From Molanna angustata (Eukaryota > Arthropoda > Insecta > Trichoptera > Molannidae): a DNA stretch of 64,000 bases. Under the pieces are notes generated by a model. The model saw nothing but the letters and a program-made list of their open reading frames with translations, was not told the DNA's origin and ran no database searches. The DNA lies in contig OY754970.1 in NCBI GenBank assembly GCA_963576475.1, forward strand, positions 33,416,119 to 33,480,118, read 5' to 3'. This document shows positions 11,850-23,671 of the stretch, in pieces (the stretch's first letter is position 1; each line of letters starts with the position of its first letter). The position numbers and the translations under genes are program-made.

Positions 11850-12098
11850 TCAATTGTCATTAATTTTGATGGATTTTTTGATCAAAATGTTCACCTGCCT
11901 GGAATTGTAGCTCAACAATTTCCTCACATTTGTTGGCATTGGAACCACAATCTCTGTGAGGTCAGTAAAAAAGGCTGGATACCTATCGTTTATGGGGCAT
12001 TCAAGAAATAAATAATCCAGTGTCTCATCACTAATCATACACTCGCAGAGACTGCTATCAATGATCCCTATTTTTTTCACACTGGTTACTTCGATCAT
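11850..12098 (-). pseudogene. LINE reverse-transcriptase C-terminus fragment
   Basis: About 82 minus-strand codons with the zinc-knuckle-like end of LINE ORF2 proteins: SLCECMISDETLDYLFLECP fits the pattern C-x-C-x(5)-ET-x-x-x-(H/Y)-x-x-x-x-CP found near the end of R1/Jockey-type and CR1-type reverse transcriptases, although the usual histidine is tyrosine here. The catalytic domain is missing through 5' truncation. A 19-bp inverted repeat overlaps its upstream end (12089-12134), perhaps an inversion made during insertion. It is not functional by itself. Confidence 0.7.
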
Positions 12099-12134
12099 GT
12101 CAACTTAATAAGTTGTAAGTTGACATGATCGAAG
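12089..12134. repeat. Perfect 19-bp inverted repeat at LINE 5' boundary
   Basis: CTTCGATCATGTCAACTTA at 12089-12107 is exactly inverted at 12116-12134, with an 8-bp spacer. The left arm lies in the first codons of the minus-strand LINE fragment and the right arm lies outside it. Confidence 0.9.
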
Positions 12135-12160
12135 CGCTATATAAATTTGATATTTATTAA

Positions 12161-12318
12161 ATGATGGGTCGGTGGCAGAGCGGGCATCGCACTGGCTTAG
12201 TAATCCAGTGATGGCGAGTTCAAACACACCCTATAGGTGCCTCGATCAATTTTGTTCGCCTGTAACACTAGCATTATTGTTTAATTTAGAGAATGTATGA
12301 GGTGAAGATGTATTTTCA
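12161..12318 (+). mobile_element. SINE-A (tRNA-derived)
   Basis: The head is GGGTCGGTGGCAGAGC (A-box-like), then CTGGC, loop TTAGTAA, TCCAG, then a decayed B box. The 7-base loop would read AGT, a threonine anticodon, so the head is probably tRNA-Thr derived. The body (TTTTGTTCGCCTGTAAC, AGCATTATTG, GAGAATGTATGA, GAAGATGTAT) is shared with 23.7 and 57.2 kb. It is followed directly by repeat R1. Confidence 0.8.
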
Positions 12319-12324
12319 TTGTAT

Positions 12325-12545
12325 TTATTTACTCAACACCACAATCTACAATGTTAGCAAGCAAGCTAACTACTGCTGCCCAACTAGGTAACCTGTTCCT
12401 GGATTAGCAGTTTACAATTACGACAATGACCATATAATTTTGAACTAGACGACAGTTTCTGCTCTTCACTTTTTACAAGGATACAGGTATGCATCCTTTT
12501 TAAAAACTTGCTGCAAAGTAAAACTTACAATAGAAAACAAGGATA
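12325..12545. repeat. Dispersed repeat R1, copy 2
   Basis: Shares ordered blocks with 4480-4690, including CCAACTAGGTAACCTGTTCC, TTAGCAGTTTACA and TTTTTAAAAACTTG. Position and AT-rich lead suggest an antisense retroelement 3' end. No protein is seen. Confidence 0.5.
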
Positions 12546-12959
12546 TTAATAGCGCGTTTTTTTACAAAACCTATTAATTAAGTGCGCGAAACAATGTTTG
12601 AGAAAGTGCGTCGTGTCTTGTAGATATAACGCTCGGTACAAGTCTCACGAATTTCTAGGTGTGACGGTTAATGGTTAAGTTGAAATATGACTAAAGCAGT
12701 TGGAGGAGACGAGGCAAAAATACATGACAAATGTCATTCCGGTATAACTACCAAGTCTATCAACAGTACCTATACCCAGTGTACACAGAACGACCCCCAC
12801 AAATGAAATTGCACCTTAAATATGACGGTGAGTATAGTTGCAGTGCACTTACAATCAGTTAACTTCCGGGTACATTTATAGATTGTGACAAAAGATTTTC
12901 CCAAATATGGCATTCTCGTCAAATAAAAATCTCTTACATACATACCACGACGCCATGGT
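12546..12959. other. No clear feature; possible LINE upstream remnant
   Basis: Lies directly upstream of a LINE palm-domain remnant and may be older, unrecognisable LINE sequence. I cannot support any frame. Confidence 0.4.
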
Positions 12960-13306
12960 TCTAATGGTGTAGGAAAAGAGAACCGAACGCATATATCGTC
13001 TCTAAATTTATACGAGCTAATGTATGCTGACGACAGCGCTATTGTCGAATTGTATGGAAGATATAGTCTGGTGAATGTGGTATAAGAGGGATGTTTGGAA
13101 AACGAATTGTGAATGAATTTGAAAGAGTTGAAAGTAAGATGGTATGCAATATAACTGTGAATAATAAACAATTAGAGCAAGGTGACAAATATCTTTATTT
13201 AGGAAGTATGTTTCAAAGACATGGACGGCTTGAAAAGGATATGGAAAGAAGAGTTATTGCAGGACATAGAATGAATAAAATTCTGATAACTGGCAATACT
13301 CTTTAA
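12960..13306 (+). pseudogene. LINE reverse-transcriptase palm remnant with YADD
   Basis: The catalytic box reads ELMYADDSAIVE, with Y-A-D-D at 13023-13034, the metal-binding motif of reverse transcriptases. Downstream, in another frame from 13091, about 71 codons read VCNITVNNKQLEQGDKYLYL then GSMF and LEKDMERRVIAGHRMN, the thumb-proximal YLGS/RR..AG segment of insect LINEs. The interval between YADD and YLGS is about 55 codons, shorter than usual, and there is a frameshift, so internal sequence is lost. The fragment ends at a stop at 13304-13306. It is inactive. Confidence 0.8.
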
Positions 13307-14565
13307 TCCAACCTGTTATCTTGCACTTTTATATTGTGTGAGAATCGTTCATAAATATATTCAACAAAATGAAAAACGTATAAGGAGATAACAATGATTG
13401 GGGTTCAGTTCGCTTTGCATAGCCCTCACAGCAAACGAGTAGGCAGTAATTACATTTAACATTCTCAACAGAAAAATATCCAAAATTCTCACATGTAATA
13501 AAACAGCACTCAATTTAGTTAATTGTTTTTCATGAACCAACAAACAACTTCAGTTAATGATTAAATAGAGAACGAGAAGGAGGGAGAGAGTAAATTAAAG
13601 GGAAGGAATATTTTATTTTTTACAAAAGGTACGTGCAAAGCGCTTTGAAGCTTTGAAATAAATTTGAATGTGGACCTTAATAAAGTAGATGTGTGTTATT
13701 CAGTTATTAGAGGGCGCGGGAGGACTAAGCTGGACCGAATTCACAAGAGGGATTATATTTATAACTCCGGGCGATGTAAACGAGATTAAAATAACTTTTT
13801 TTTTTATCCACAAACATAAAATGTCCAGGTGGGAAAAATATGAAGAATTTCCATAAAACTTGCGGCTTGACGCATTAGCACTCGGGATATTCAGAGGACA
13901 TCATAAATAATAAGCAAGATTTACAGTGCGAAAAAAGAGAGAAAACAGAAGTTGTGTCATCTTTATGCGAACGAAATTAAAACAGAATTCATATTGATGT
14001 CAACATGCTCTTTATGTTGATATGTTTTATTGACATAACGGTTATAACATTGTAAATTACAGACAGACAGTGAAGACTGCACGACAAACGATTCTGCTGG
14101 AAATTCAAATTGTTTTTTTCCCATATATATGCAATATTTGATAATTAAAGATCTTCTGCTATTTGGCTCTTCAAATATAATATTTAACAGAATGATCACA
14201 TCTTTTTATTATTAAATTTTATAGATTTATTTACTTTGATTAGGAAACAAGACAGGAATACAGAAATAACATGATAAATATAAAAGAAGCATACAACAAT
14301 CTGTACACCCAATAACATTGTTTCATATTCATAATATGTAAGTATTACAAACTAGCCATAAGATTACAAAAAAAAAACAATATGCATTTTTAAAAAATAA
14401 CAATTTCAATTTTTTTCCAAAAACAGTTCAAAACAAAGTAGGATACGGGGGGAAATAAAGAGTGATATAATGACGTGATGTATAAAATGAAATAAAGGAA
14501 GAAAGGAGGAGAGGTAGGAAATTAGGAGAAATGAAATAAAAGTAATAGGAAATTATATAATTAAC
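13307..14565. other. AT-rich DNA, no gene seen
   Basis: No coding signal. At about 14222-14300, TTTATTTACTTTGATTAGG looks like a weak antisense LINE 3' end of the R2 type (33.56 and 55.14 kb), but the similarity is limited to the lead. Confidence 0.5.
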
Positions 14566-14749
14566 CTAGTTCTCGGGAAACTAAAAGCGTACTATATCAA
14601 ATATTAATTCAACATGCACCCAAAGACAAGTTGCCACATTCTGGGGACTTATGATATTAATCGTCTCGCAGATCCAGACTAATAACACAATTTTGAAAAC
14701 TGTGTCTCCATCGGGAATCGAACCCGGGACCAAATGAGCAACGAAGGCC
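14566..14749 (-). mobile_element. SINE-B (tRNA-derived), minus strand
   Basis: Read on the minus strand: a head with GGCCTTCGTTGCTCA, a B box GGGTTCGATTCCCGATGG, then a body with TCTGGATCTGCGAGACG, TTAATATCATAAGTC, GCAACTTGTC and GGGTGCATGTTGAA, ending near TTTCCCGAGAACTAG. The body matches the 60.3-kb copy throughout. About 20 bp of the anticodon arm are missing compared with 28.9 kb. No poly(A) or simple tail is retained. Confidence 0.85.
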
Positions 14750-16835
14750 GATAAAATTCAACATCAAATATTTTTGTAAACTATTTTTGTTCTTCATTGC
14801 TTACATTTAAACTATCTCTTTTAAACTCCTCTCAAAAATTAGATGACGAAAAATTCGATTGAGTAAAGATAATTTTATGAGAAAGTATGAACACTCAAAA
14901 GTTTATTTGGCGAGGTTCAAATTAATTCTAACAAATATCATATTATGTCAGGTAGAGAAACACACACACACAGCAGTATGTCAGGCACCGACACACACCA
15001 TCATATTATGTCAGGCAGAGAAAATTGGAACTATTTTTCACCAAAACTATTTGTAACGTGGCACTAAATGAATGAATGAAAAAACATAAACCATACACAC
15101 GAAAACGCAATTAGTGCATGAAAGAGGAATTGTAATAATTGCAAAAATATGTAAATACATTAATAGGAACGATGCATGAAAATAAATATAGCGAAAGATG
15201 TTTGTAAGGATAAAAAATTGGGGTGACGTATAAGTACCTAATGTAAACAGTGAGTGCTTGTTCCGATTTCACTAAATCATATTATACAATATTTACGTAA
15301 CAAAAAAGGCCATAAAATCACTAACCTAGGTGGTAGATATAAAACATTTCGTTGCACAGAACATAAAATATCGAAATATTTTCTAATCTATCGATATTTT
15401 CGTTTTATTCGGAGAAATAACTTTATTATGGATGGTTTAATCAAATCTAACAAAACATTCGAGAGCAAGACAAAATATGACCCAAGAGCTTTACGACAAG
15501 ACATTCTATCACAAAAATATAGGCTCTGAACGAGATAAAACGTTTTTATTGTACCTACAATAAAATTTACGACACGAATGACGAACAATAGAACTGGCCC
15601 ATTTCGGAAACAAATTTAACTATAAACTTTACATTAAATAATATCAAATGGAACACATATATCACGTTATTCCCATAATGAAGGAGGCACAGAGAAGCCA
15701 GAGCCAAGAAAATTTATCCTTGTAAACAGACCAAACATTTCCATTAATGTTTCTAATGTTTTCCATTATTTCAAAATATCTACGACATCCCTTTCTAGGG
15801 ATAACCTTCACTACACTGTTTTGAACTTTAAATGCTGTTTTTTGTCAGATTACCATTTTTCATTGTTTCAATGTGTCAAACCACCTCCACATCCATAAAC
15901 TATTATGCTGCTTATAAAAATAATCCATAGGTAAGTTCCCTTTTGATCCACATTATTCATAGTTCTATTGCATTGATTTAATTTCTACAGAATTTATTTA
16001 TACTTTTATGCATACTAGGATACGCTACAACAAATTATAACACAAAATATATTATATGTTTCTCGGTTCCCGGGTTTTTACCTTCTGAGGATCTGGGATC
16101 CAGGGAATAATAACAAAATATTGCATTATATCCTTTAAAAGAGGCGGACGGCCAAAGGTCGTACGGAAGGAAATAAAACAAACGTTTTCATAAACATATA
16201 TAAAAAAACTTGAGCATTAACGTCTTATCAGAAAGCCGACTTTCAAGTTTGGTAGAAAAATTGCCTCCCACTAAGAAAACTTTCACTTTTGTGGGAGTTG
16301 GTTTCACAGATAATAAAGGAGATCGTTTTCCGGACGTTTCAAATATTTTTTTTAACATACGTAGCATAAAATTTCAAATTTTTGATCTTGTTTTTTCCTT
16401 CCAAAATTTCATTTTGAATGTCGGGGATTCCCGACTGAAATTATTAGACGCTTCAACCTACATTTTTTTGCGAAACAACTTCACCTAAATTGATAAATCT
16501 TGAGTTCGCATAAATTGAGTATTTTATAATATGTAAATTTTACTGAGCATATTAATATTTGGCGAATAATTATGAAATCGCGAAAAATTTATGAAATAAA
16601 TAATTTTATTTACTAAATATATATACCTATACAGATATTTTTAATTTTGTTTGTATCACTAAATTAATAAAACCATCAAAATTTTGAATGTAATCATTAA
16701 AAAAAACCTCTGTTCGAATTTCGAAATATTTTTTTCTCATCAGCATTGGAAATCATACCATGCGATACACAATAACCCCCAGGATAGTTCAGAATCTTTA
16801 AATAACACAAAAGAATAAAGGAAAAATATATATTA
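14750..16835. other. AT-rich DNA, no gene seen
   Basis: Contains a short direct duplication (CATATTATGTCAGG near 14939 and 15001, with a small CA run between). ORFs at 15254-15529 and 16210-16488 show no domain I recognise and no flanking gene structure; they are not called. Confidence 0.5.
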
Positions 16836-16890
16836 GCAACATGTTATTTAGAACAAAGCTCTAAATAACATGTTGCGGATAACATGTTGC
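16836..16890. repeat. 17-bp inverted repeat plus a third half-copy
   Basis: GCAACATGTTATTTAGA (16836-16852) is inverted perfectly at 16860-16876 across a 7-bp spacer. A partial third copy (ATAACATGTTGC) follows at about 16879-16890. Confidence 0.85.
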
Positions 16891-18799
16891 AATAAAGCGG
16901 AGTTCATGCGCCGATAAAAGTGGGAATTAGCCGAAGTCCGTGGCAAATTCCCAAATTTAAATCGAATGTGTGAAAACGAAACGATGGAGGTAAACATATT
17001 AAAGCACATATAATAATAACGACATTTTATGCAACTGCCTTCCATGTGTAATACGCATCAGGACAGCTCATCAAAACAGAAAATGTTCTTAAAAATAATC
17101 AAAAGGAGAATAACAAAATTGTTCATATAAATACAATGATGGAGTTTTTATTGTTTTTTTAATGTCATCGCAAGTATAAACGAGGTCATTTTAGCACGAA
17201 AGGTGGTCAGATCCCTTTGGTTTGCCAATATTATAAGGTCCTTATCATTTAAATGACACTGGTCATTTCAAACACTGTTAAAGATAGCCAAAGCTTGTCA
17301 TATAACCTTGTTTCACATCAAAAATAATACTAATTTCAGTTTGTCGACCGAAAATTCTTAATAGAACTCCATGGCATGTAGATATATTACATTAAATCAA
17401 TATCATTATACTGACGATGTGCCTTGCACGAAACTCGTCAAAAATCAATTGAATTTAATAGAACGAAAAATAATTATTTTTTATTTTACAGTTATAATAT
17501 ATCTACATCAACAATAATAGATTACTTTAAATTATTTTATTTCTACTTTGTCTACTTAGTAGTATTTCTGGGAATAGTAAGAGTAGTGCATTTTTTTTTT
17601 AAATTTATTAATCGAATAAATTACAATTTACTTACACATAAATAACAATAAAGAAGGTGTACAAGTTCCATAATATATTTCTTAATAACCATCTTTAATT
17701 GAGACAAAATCTCGTGTTAAAAATGGGGAATATCTATTTTATAATGACACACTTACCAAACATTGCACATCTACTAAATAATACATGAAACATTTAATCA
17801 CTAAAGTTTGGACATTTATATAAATTACATGTAAGGATTATATAGGTTAAACATTATTTTCAAACAAATATAAAGCTACACAAAAACAAGAATAAAAAAA
17901 AAATAAAAAATCAGTACAATTGCTCGATTTTTGTCTTATTTTTTCAAGTCTAAGACGACTAAAAGGGAGTTCATTAAACCACTCAGTACCTTTATACAAA
18001 TTGAAATTACTTATTTATTATCATAGAAAAAATATTTATGGAAAATAACTGAAAAAAATTTTAGTTTACATCATATTAAAAAAATCATTTTTAATGCATC
18101 TCTGATAATTTATCGATTTTTTGTGTTCATTGTTTTATCTAAATATTTTATGTTGTAAATAAATAAATAAAAACATATGTAATGTACTGGCCAGACCATA
18201 TTATCTCATTTGCACTCGAATTTGTGTCTATTTGTATCCATGTGATTTTATATACTCAGAAGTGTAATTATATAAAATTTCTTTAATCTATTTATCAATA
18301 AATGATTTATATGGATTCATTTGTTGAATGGTATTTGTATAGTTATTGCGTGATTCATACAAAAATAAACAAATAATACACACGAATATGTGCCAAACTT
18401 CATTTGAATATGTTTTAAAACACCGTTTTATATTATGTAAACACAACTATGTCAGTAAACTAATGATGTTGAACTAACGTAACTAAACATTTTATTTAAT
18501 CAAATATTTCGTATATTTTATTAGTAACAATAATATTTATCGAAAAGTAGTCAATATCGGCATTTTTTTTATCTTCTAACTGCTCGATGTATGTCCGTTT
18601 ATAATTCTTTTTATAGCTGTCATTTTGTATAAATCATTTCGTGTATGTATTAACTTGGCTGAATTACTCTCTTCTTCGTGACTTTTGTTTTCAAAATATA
18701 GAAAAGAAAGGAGGATTCGTGTTTCTTCGTTTTTCTACATTCAAATCTTCCTCTTCTTTCCCCTTAGCGCTTTTATCCCGTTTCTATCGGGGTACGCGT
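16891..18799. other. AT-rich DNA, no gene seen
   Basis: No coding signal. (AAAT)n-like runs near 18155-18172 resemble a LINE tail but no body is recognised. Frames at 17424-17645 and 18641-18906 are chance or overlap the SINE downstream. Confidence 0.5.
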
Positions 18800-19034
18800 T
18801 TGACCTGGAATTGGCGAGTCTGGTTATTACATTGAAGCGACTGCCATCTGACCTTCGTAACCCTAAGAAAGGGGAAACAGACAAATTGGATCATGGCTAC
18901 ACATAGCAATGTGCTAGTGATATAAACCCGCACACAATTTTTTTTTTTAAATCCAGAGGTGCGTGCCCCGCCCGGATTCGAACCGTCGACCTCACGCATG
19001 TGAGGCGACAACCTTACCGCTGGGCTATCACCGC
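18800..19034 (-). mobile_element. SINE-D (tRNA-derived, lepidopteran type), minus strand
   Basis: On the minus strand the head begins GCGGTGATAGCCCAGCGGT (A box), continues GCCTCACATGCGTGAGG (a possible anticodon arm) and a B-box-like GGTTCGAATCC, then GGGGCACGCACCTCTGG and GTGTGCGGGTTTATATCAC. The far end holds, on the plus strand, GCGACTGCCATCTGACC and TTCGTAACCC. From memory, this order of blocks characterises a very abundant SINE group of moths and butterflies, so this is the main clue to the host order. It is decayed: a (T)n/(A)n expansion sits in the body. Confidence 0.7.
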
Positions 19035-19299
19035 TTTTTTCTACATTCAAGTATCAAGCTTAATTATCAACTTTTCAAAATGTTATGAGTTCACATACTT
19101 ACGGTAACATCGATAACACAAACATCAAATGATTTTATTCCAACAAAAGTTGGCAATCAAAAAACAGTAACCACTTCGATACCTGTAACTCCGATGAGAA
19201 ATGTCTTACTTCTATCGCAGAACTGACAAAAATCTATGATTCGCGGCGTTTTCTTAGTTTGATTCTACTCTACGTATATTTTGCCATATATGGTCAGTA

Positions 19300-19611
19300 T
19301 TAATCACCATATGGCCTTTAATCACCAGCGAAATCAGGTCCAGAAGATTAGCCTGGATTGGACATGTTGTCAGATCAGGGGAAAAAAGAGCCACAAAACG
19401 TATCCTGCAAAATAACCCTGTGGGCAAGAGACCCCTGAAAAGACCAAGGCAGAGATTGATGAACAATGTTACCCGAGATCTGTACGTGCTGAATGCTTGT
19501 GATGACTGGGAGTCCACTGCAGCTGACAGGAAGGCTTGGAAAGCTCTTGTTCAGAAGGCTAAAGCTTTACCGGAGTTGTATGGCCATCGGAAGCAAGTAT
19601 ATGGTCAGTAA
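19300..19611 (+). pseudogene. LINE ORF2 C-terminal fragment (family L1b)
   Basis: About 100 open codons ending at TAA 19609-19611. In order they read LITSEIRSRRLAWIGHVV, then RATKRIL, NNPVGKRPLKRPRQRLMN, then DDWESTAADRKAWKALVQKA and KALPELYG. This is the standard tail of CR1/Jockey-like LINE polyproteins: RR.RW.GHV.R, G.RP.GRPR.RW, and a W...A.DR..W..LV.EAK segment. Upstream catalytic domains are absent (5' truncation). The run is free of stops, so the insertion is fairly young. Confidence 0.85.
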
Positions 19612-19691
19612 CAACAATTAGATTATCTCATTTCGCATAATGAGGACGAAATATTCCAGCTTTAGTACTTATTTATATTATAGTAAACAGA

Positions 19692-19740
19692 ATTCTATCT
19701 AATGATTTAAAAAATAATTTTTAAAATCATTAGATAGAAC
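19692..19740. repeat. ~23-bp-arm hairpin
   Basis: TCTATCTAATGATTT is inverted as AAATCATTAGATAGA, with A/T-rich extension of both arms and almost no spacer. Confidence 0.8.
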
Positions 19741-20412
19741 AATACTAGCAGATAAAAATCGCCATGCCATCCATTAAAAAATCTAAACATTGTCCGTGGT
19801 TACGTATTAATCTTTTATTTTCACTAAGGTATTCCAGAAGTTTACGATGCAACATTGAACTTCAATTGTATGTTACAAGTTTAAATCAAGATAACATATC
19901 AAGTTTGTATTTATATTTTATGTACACGCTGCATATGAGTTCTATCGAACGGCAGACTAAGAATTACTTTCGTTCAATCAGATAAAGTTAGCGTAGAAAA
20001 GCTTCGTCGGCCAAAAGTTTTTCATTGCGGGATGAAAGCCACTTTCGAGTCTAAACGTCGTCCAATTTCTGCCAAGACTACGTTTCAGTTGCCCATTTTT
20101 TTCGTTGTTATCTACATACAAATGAATTGACTTCGGCGACACACAAGAAAAGGAATTCCAGCTAACGTACTTTGGGCAAGATGCCAAAAAGAACGAAAAC
20201 AATATTGTGGAGCAAAGGAATACTAATTTGTGGGAAAGAAGAAAGAGAACAACACACCGTTGTATGTATTTATAAGACGCAAAATAAATAAAACATTCAT
20301 AACAATAACAAAAACATACTCACATATTAGTAAACATGAAAACATATGGGTACTTATACTGATATATTTATTTCAAAATAAAAAAAAAACAGGAGGGTTG
20401 TGGCCAACGCTA
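19741..20412. other. No feature seen
   Basis: AT-rich DNA. Frames at 19764-19985, 19978-20202 and 20230-20436 carry no recognised domain. GGAGGGTTGTGGCCAACG at about 20392 echoes a motif of the ~300-bp array at 8.1-8.6 kb, but nothing else is shared. Confidence 0.45.
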
Positions 20413-20659
20413 TACTACTCGCTACCAAGTCACTAAACAAAGTATTCAAATTTTCTATGGAAAATTTTCTGAATTTTCATGAAATGAGTTTGTTAAATTA
20501 TTATTTATTTAAATATTCTATTAAGAAGTTACTTGATAATTCTTCAATGCCACTTTATGAAAGTGACGTAACTTTTTAAATTTGAAAATAAAAATAACTA
20601 TATATTCAGATATCCTTCAAAGTCTGATGGGATCTAAAATAGTATTAGATATACAAATA

Positions 20660-21062
20660 TGTTCCAATTCATCGCACCAATTACGCACAAAACATGGCAA
20701 TTCATAGAATGTGTACATACAATAACAGATTTCAAGAGTTTGACATCTTCCACCTCAGTTCCACAACATTCAAATACTCACTTATTATAGGAAACCTTGA
20801 CGGTATTAAATTCTCTTTTTTCTTTTTTTTCCTTTTAGTTGAATATTATGTTTTGAATCATTGTAGACTTGAAATGTTGCTCTTAACTACATACCAACCT
20901 ATGATCATATTTTATGATTTTTTGCAAACTTATTGTATTATTTTATATTAATCACAACGACAAAATGTAATATGCCTTAATACTTGATGTTACTAATGTA
21001 TTGTACTATGTCTTAACGCTGTTTTTTGTCTAAATTTAACCAAAATAAATAAATAAATAGAT
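20660..21062 (+). mobile_element. Probable retroelement 3' end inserted in MITE
   Basis: Absent from MITE copy 1 at the equivalent point. It ends in AAATAAATAAATAG, the simple tail typical of LINE 3' ends. No protein is recognised inside, so the family is unknown. Target duplications are not clear. Confidence 0.5.
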
Positions 21063-21103
21063 GTAAATCTTGAAAAAAATCGAATGAGTACTTGTCTATA
21101 ATC

Positions 21104-21784
21104 ATAAGATCTACGCCTACGCATTGGCTGCCTATCTTAAGCCACATTCCACCACCTGATCTCCGAAGATTGAACGCACTAATCAGAGAATATACCAAAT
21201 TTGTCCAAAATCCCACAATGCCAGCCAACACAGACCTTAACCACCTCCTGCAGAGTAACAGGCTCAAATCTCGAAATCCTCCACTTCGAACAGCTTCCAA
21301 CCTTTCCGTGCATAATATTAAATATAACATCTTGGAGGCATGGATCACTGAGTGGCAAAGTAACACTGGTGACCCATCTTTGATCCCCCTGCCCTGCATC
21401 ACGGAGACGCCGCCCGGCTTCGATCAACCAAGAAGGGTCTGGTCGGCTCTAAACAGAATCCGAACTGGTCACGGCAGATGCGCTGATTTTGCCTACAAAT
21501 GTGGATGGCAAGAGTCCCCTGGATGCGACTATGGAGCTGACAGGCAGACAATTGAACACATAGTCAATGAATGTGCTCTCAGATCATACTGTGGTAACGC
21601 ATCGGATTTCTTCACCCTTAGCGACGGAGCGATCGAATACGTCAGGAACCTGGACTTAAATATCTGACAAGCAGGAATCTTGACCCTGCGCTCAACTTTA
21701 ACATAATAATATCTATATATATTACTATAATCATAATATTCTAATTTGTGATGTACTGTGCTGCCATACGATAAATAAATAAAA
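21104..21784 (+). mobile_element. 5'-truncated LINE (family L1c) inserted in MITE
   Basis: The insertion is bounded by a 7-bp direct repeat TATAATC (21097-21103 and 21785-21791), a target duplication confirmed by the uninterrupted TCTATAATCGATAAAG in MITE copy 1. The 3' end has an AAATAAATAAA tail at about 21770-21783. It carries the ORF2 C-terminus described separately. This insertion is younger than the MITE. Confidence 0.85.
21108..21667 (+). pseudogene. LINE reverse-transcriptase C-terminal domain (L1c)
   Basis: About 186 uninterrupted codons. In order: STPTHWLPILSHIPPPDLRR, LKSRNPPLRT, PPGFDQPRRVWSALNRIRTG, and the terminal knuckle CDYGADRQTIEHIVNECALR, ending LDLNI. It is the post-catalytic part of an insect LINE ORF2, related to the minus-strand frame at 63238-64000 (PPGFD.PRR.W..LNRIRT and C-x-C/Y-G...QTI.HIV.EC.LR are shared). 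The polymerase domain is lost by 5' truncation, so it cannot act. The clean frame suggests recent insertion. Confidence 0.88.
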
Positions 21785-22138
21785 TATAATCGATAAAGAA
21801 GAATAAACACGCCGTACATAGCACAAAGTACACAACACATAGACACACAGATACATTGTGATGAAACTTTCAGAATACAATCTCAGCATGACACTCATTG
21901 ATAATCTACAATAAAAAAATAACCTTCATAAATTGAGAATTCTTAACTCCCCACTATATCCCCTTGGGGTAGTGAGGAGTAAAAATATTTTTACGTTTAC
22001 ATTGGACATTTTATTTTATCAATCCTATTTTCTTATATGCACTACAAAATAATAAAGAAACACTAGCGTCTTCTACATATTTGAAAATTGCATAAACAAT
22101 GAATCTTTATGTAAAACAAAGATTTCTCCTGCTTATCT

Positions 22139-22320
22139 TCTTCGTCCTAGCCTTTGACCCATTTGCTTGGGGTCGGCTCTCCTTGTCCTCATTCTCCGAG
22201 CTTTTCTGTCCTCCGAACGAAGACTTGCCTTTTTGAGATCTCTGGTTATTTTGGACATCCAAATGGGCAATGGTCTACCACCTGGTCTTCTAGACGCAAC
22301 CTCTGTGTACATGTAGAGAG
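22139..22320 (-). pseudogene. Decayed LINE ORF2 C-terminus
   Basis: On the minus strand: ASRRPGGRPLPIWMSKITRD, then LKKASLRSEDRKARRMRTRR and ADPKQMG. This fits the RRPGGRP..W...I..DL......EDR..WR..TRRADP end of a LINE polyprotein. The tryptophan and neighbouring residues of the last block are altered, which suggests decay. No catalytic domain is present. Confidence 0.65.
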
Positions 22321-22330
22321 TGCACACTAT

Positions 22331-23671
22331 GAGTTTCGTCGTGATGTGTTTATATGTATGGCATACGCCAAATCCTTTTTGTGTCCTCTCTACAGCTCAA
22401 ACTATAAGTCCGATCGACTTCATGTTTACATCATATGTGTAAAGTGCATAGACCTCGGGCTGATTAGATTTAAATATACAACTTTTAATTTCTTCCATAT
22501 GATTTCATAATTTACCTTGTTTTTTGTCTGTACAGTCCAAACTATAAGTCATATCCGTTAATTTCTTCTCTATGATTTCATCTATCCAAATTTTCAAAAT
22601 GCTCTCACGGTCTGGAAAATCGGGGAATTTTTTAATTGTTTGAATTTTTGATACAATAAAAATACTCTTCAAAATGCATTCAAGGATTGTTAAAATTTAA
22701 ATAAAAAAAATCTATGGCCTGCTATATCAATGTGAAATAAATTTCATATTTGTATGAAAAATGTATATAACAGAAGTAAAATAGCTTCTGCATGGGAAAA
22801 TTTAGTGATCAACTTCATCACTGTATATAACAGAAGTAAAATTGCTTGAGTGAAACCATATTGTCACTGCATTGTCACTATTTTTTTCATTTTTTTTTTG
22901 TTTATACTAGATGTAAGAAATTGCACTTTTTTACATCTAAATTAAATTTAATAATTGAATAGGTACCTACCTGTATGGATATGAAAAATAAACATTTATA
23001 CAACAAGGTTACGAATGGGCGCCATGCACGACACGTTGTCAAAATATAAACTGGATTTTTTTATTTTATTCGGTGAAATATTTTAAATCTCATTTTGATT
23101 GTATCTTGTAAACAAATAAAAAAAACAACAACACGCTGTCGATAGCGTTTGTATAAATTGCTCTTTTCGAGGCGATCATAAAATTTGACAGGCCGTTTAC
23201 CGTCAAAGAGATAAAAGAATTAGTCGTATTGAATAATATTATTCCCATAAATTTTCACCCCCTACCCAGATACTCTCACCGTCCGTCGAGTGGACTGAAG
23301 AGGCTCAGGACTTTTGACATATATCCCGGGACGGATGAAAGTAGGAAACTGCGACTAAACTCTAGTCACATTCGAAAACAAAATAAATTTCCACTACTCA
23401 AAAACATTCTAATCTTTTAACATTCAATAACGATGAAAAGATATAGTACAATAAAAATGGAGCAAATACTTTGCTAAATACCACTTAATAAGTAGTACAA
23501 ATTAACACTGCTAGTTTAGGCAGAGCACTCCTCCCACCGACAAGTGAATTATAACTAAAGTAGTTGCATGTAACACATGAAATCCAAGTGTCGATAGCGA
23601 TAGTATGTATAGTTGAAGAATACGTACCACACTATAAACCCATAAATCCAAATAATGAATATTTTAAGATA
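22331..23671. other. AT-rich DNA, no gene seen
   Basis: Holds a small direct repeat (GTATATAACAGAAGTAAAAT at about 22762 and 22824). Nothing else is recognised. Confidence 0.5.

Larger units (their letters stand above)
20415..21979. mobile_element. TA-flanked MITE, copy 2, split by two insertions
   Basis: The ends CTACTCGCTACCAAG (after TA 20413-20414) and CCCTTGGGGTAGTGAGGAG (before TA 20980s+1000, that is 21980-21981) match copy 1 at 1573-2069. MITE sequence occupies about 20415-20659, 21063-21103 and 21785-21979. The blocks between are retroelement insertions absent from copy 1. Matching blocks include TTGATAATTCTTCAATGCCA and AATAAACACGCCGTACA. Confidence 0.75.

Noticed and set aside
18945..19034. 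Possible functional tRNA gene on the minus strand
   Set aside because: A and B boxes are present, but acceptor-stem pairing is poor, and the sequence continues into a SINE body, so it is a SINE head.
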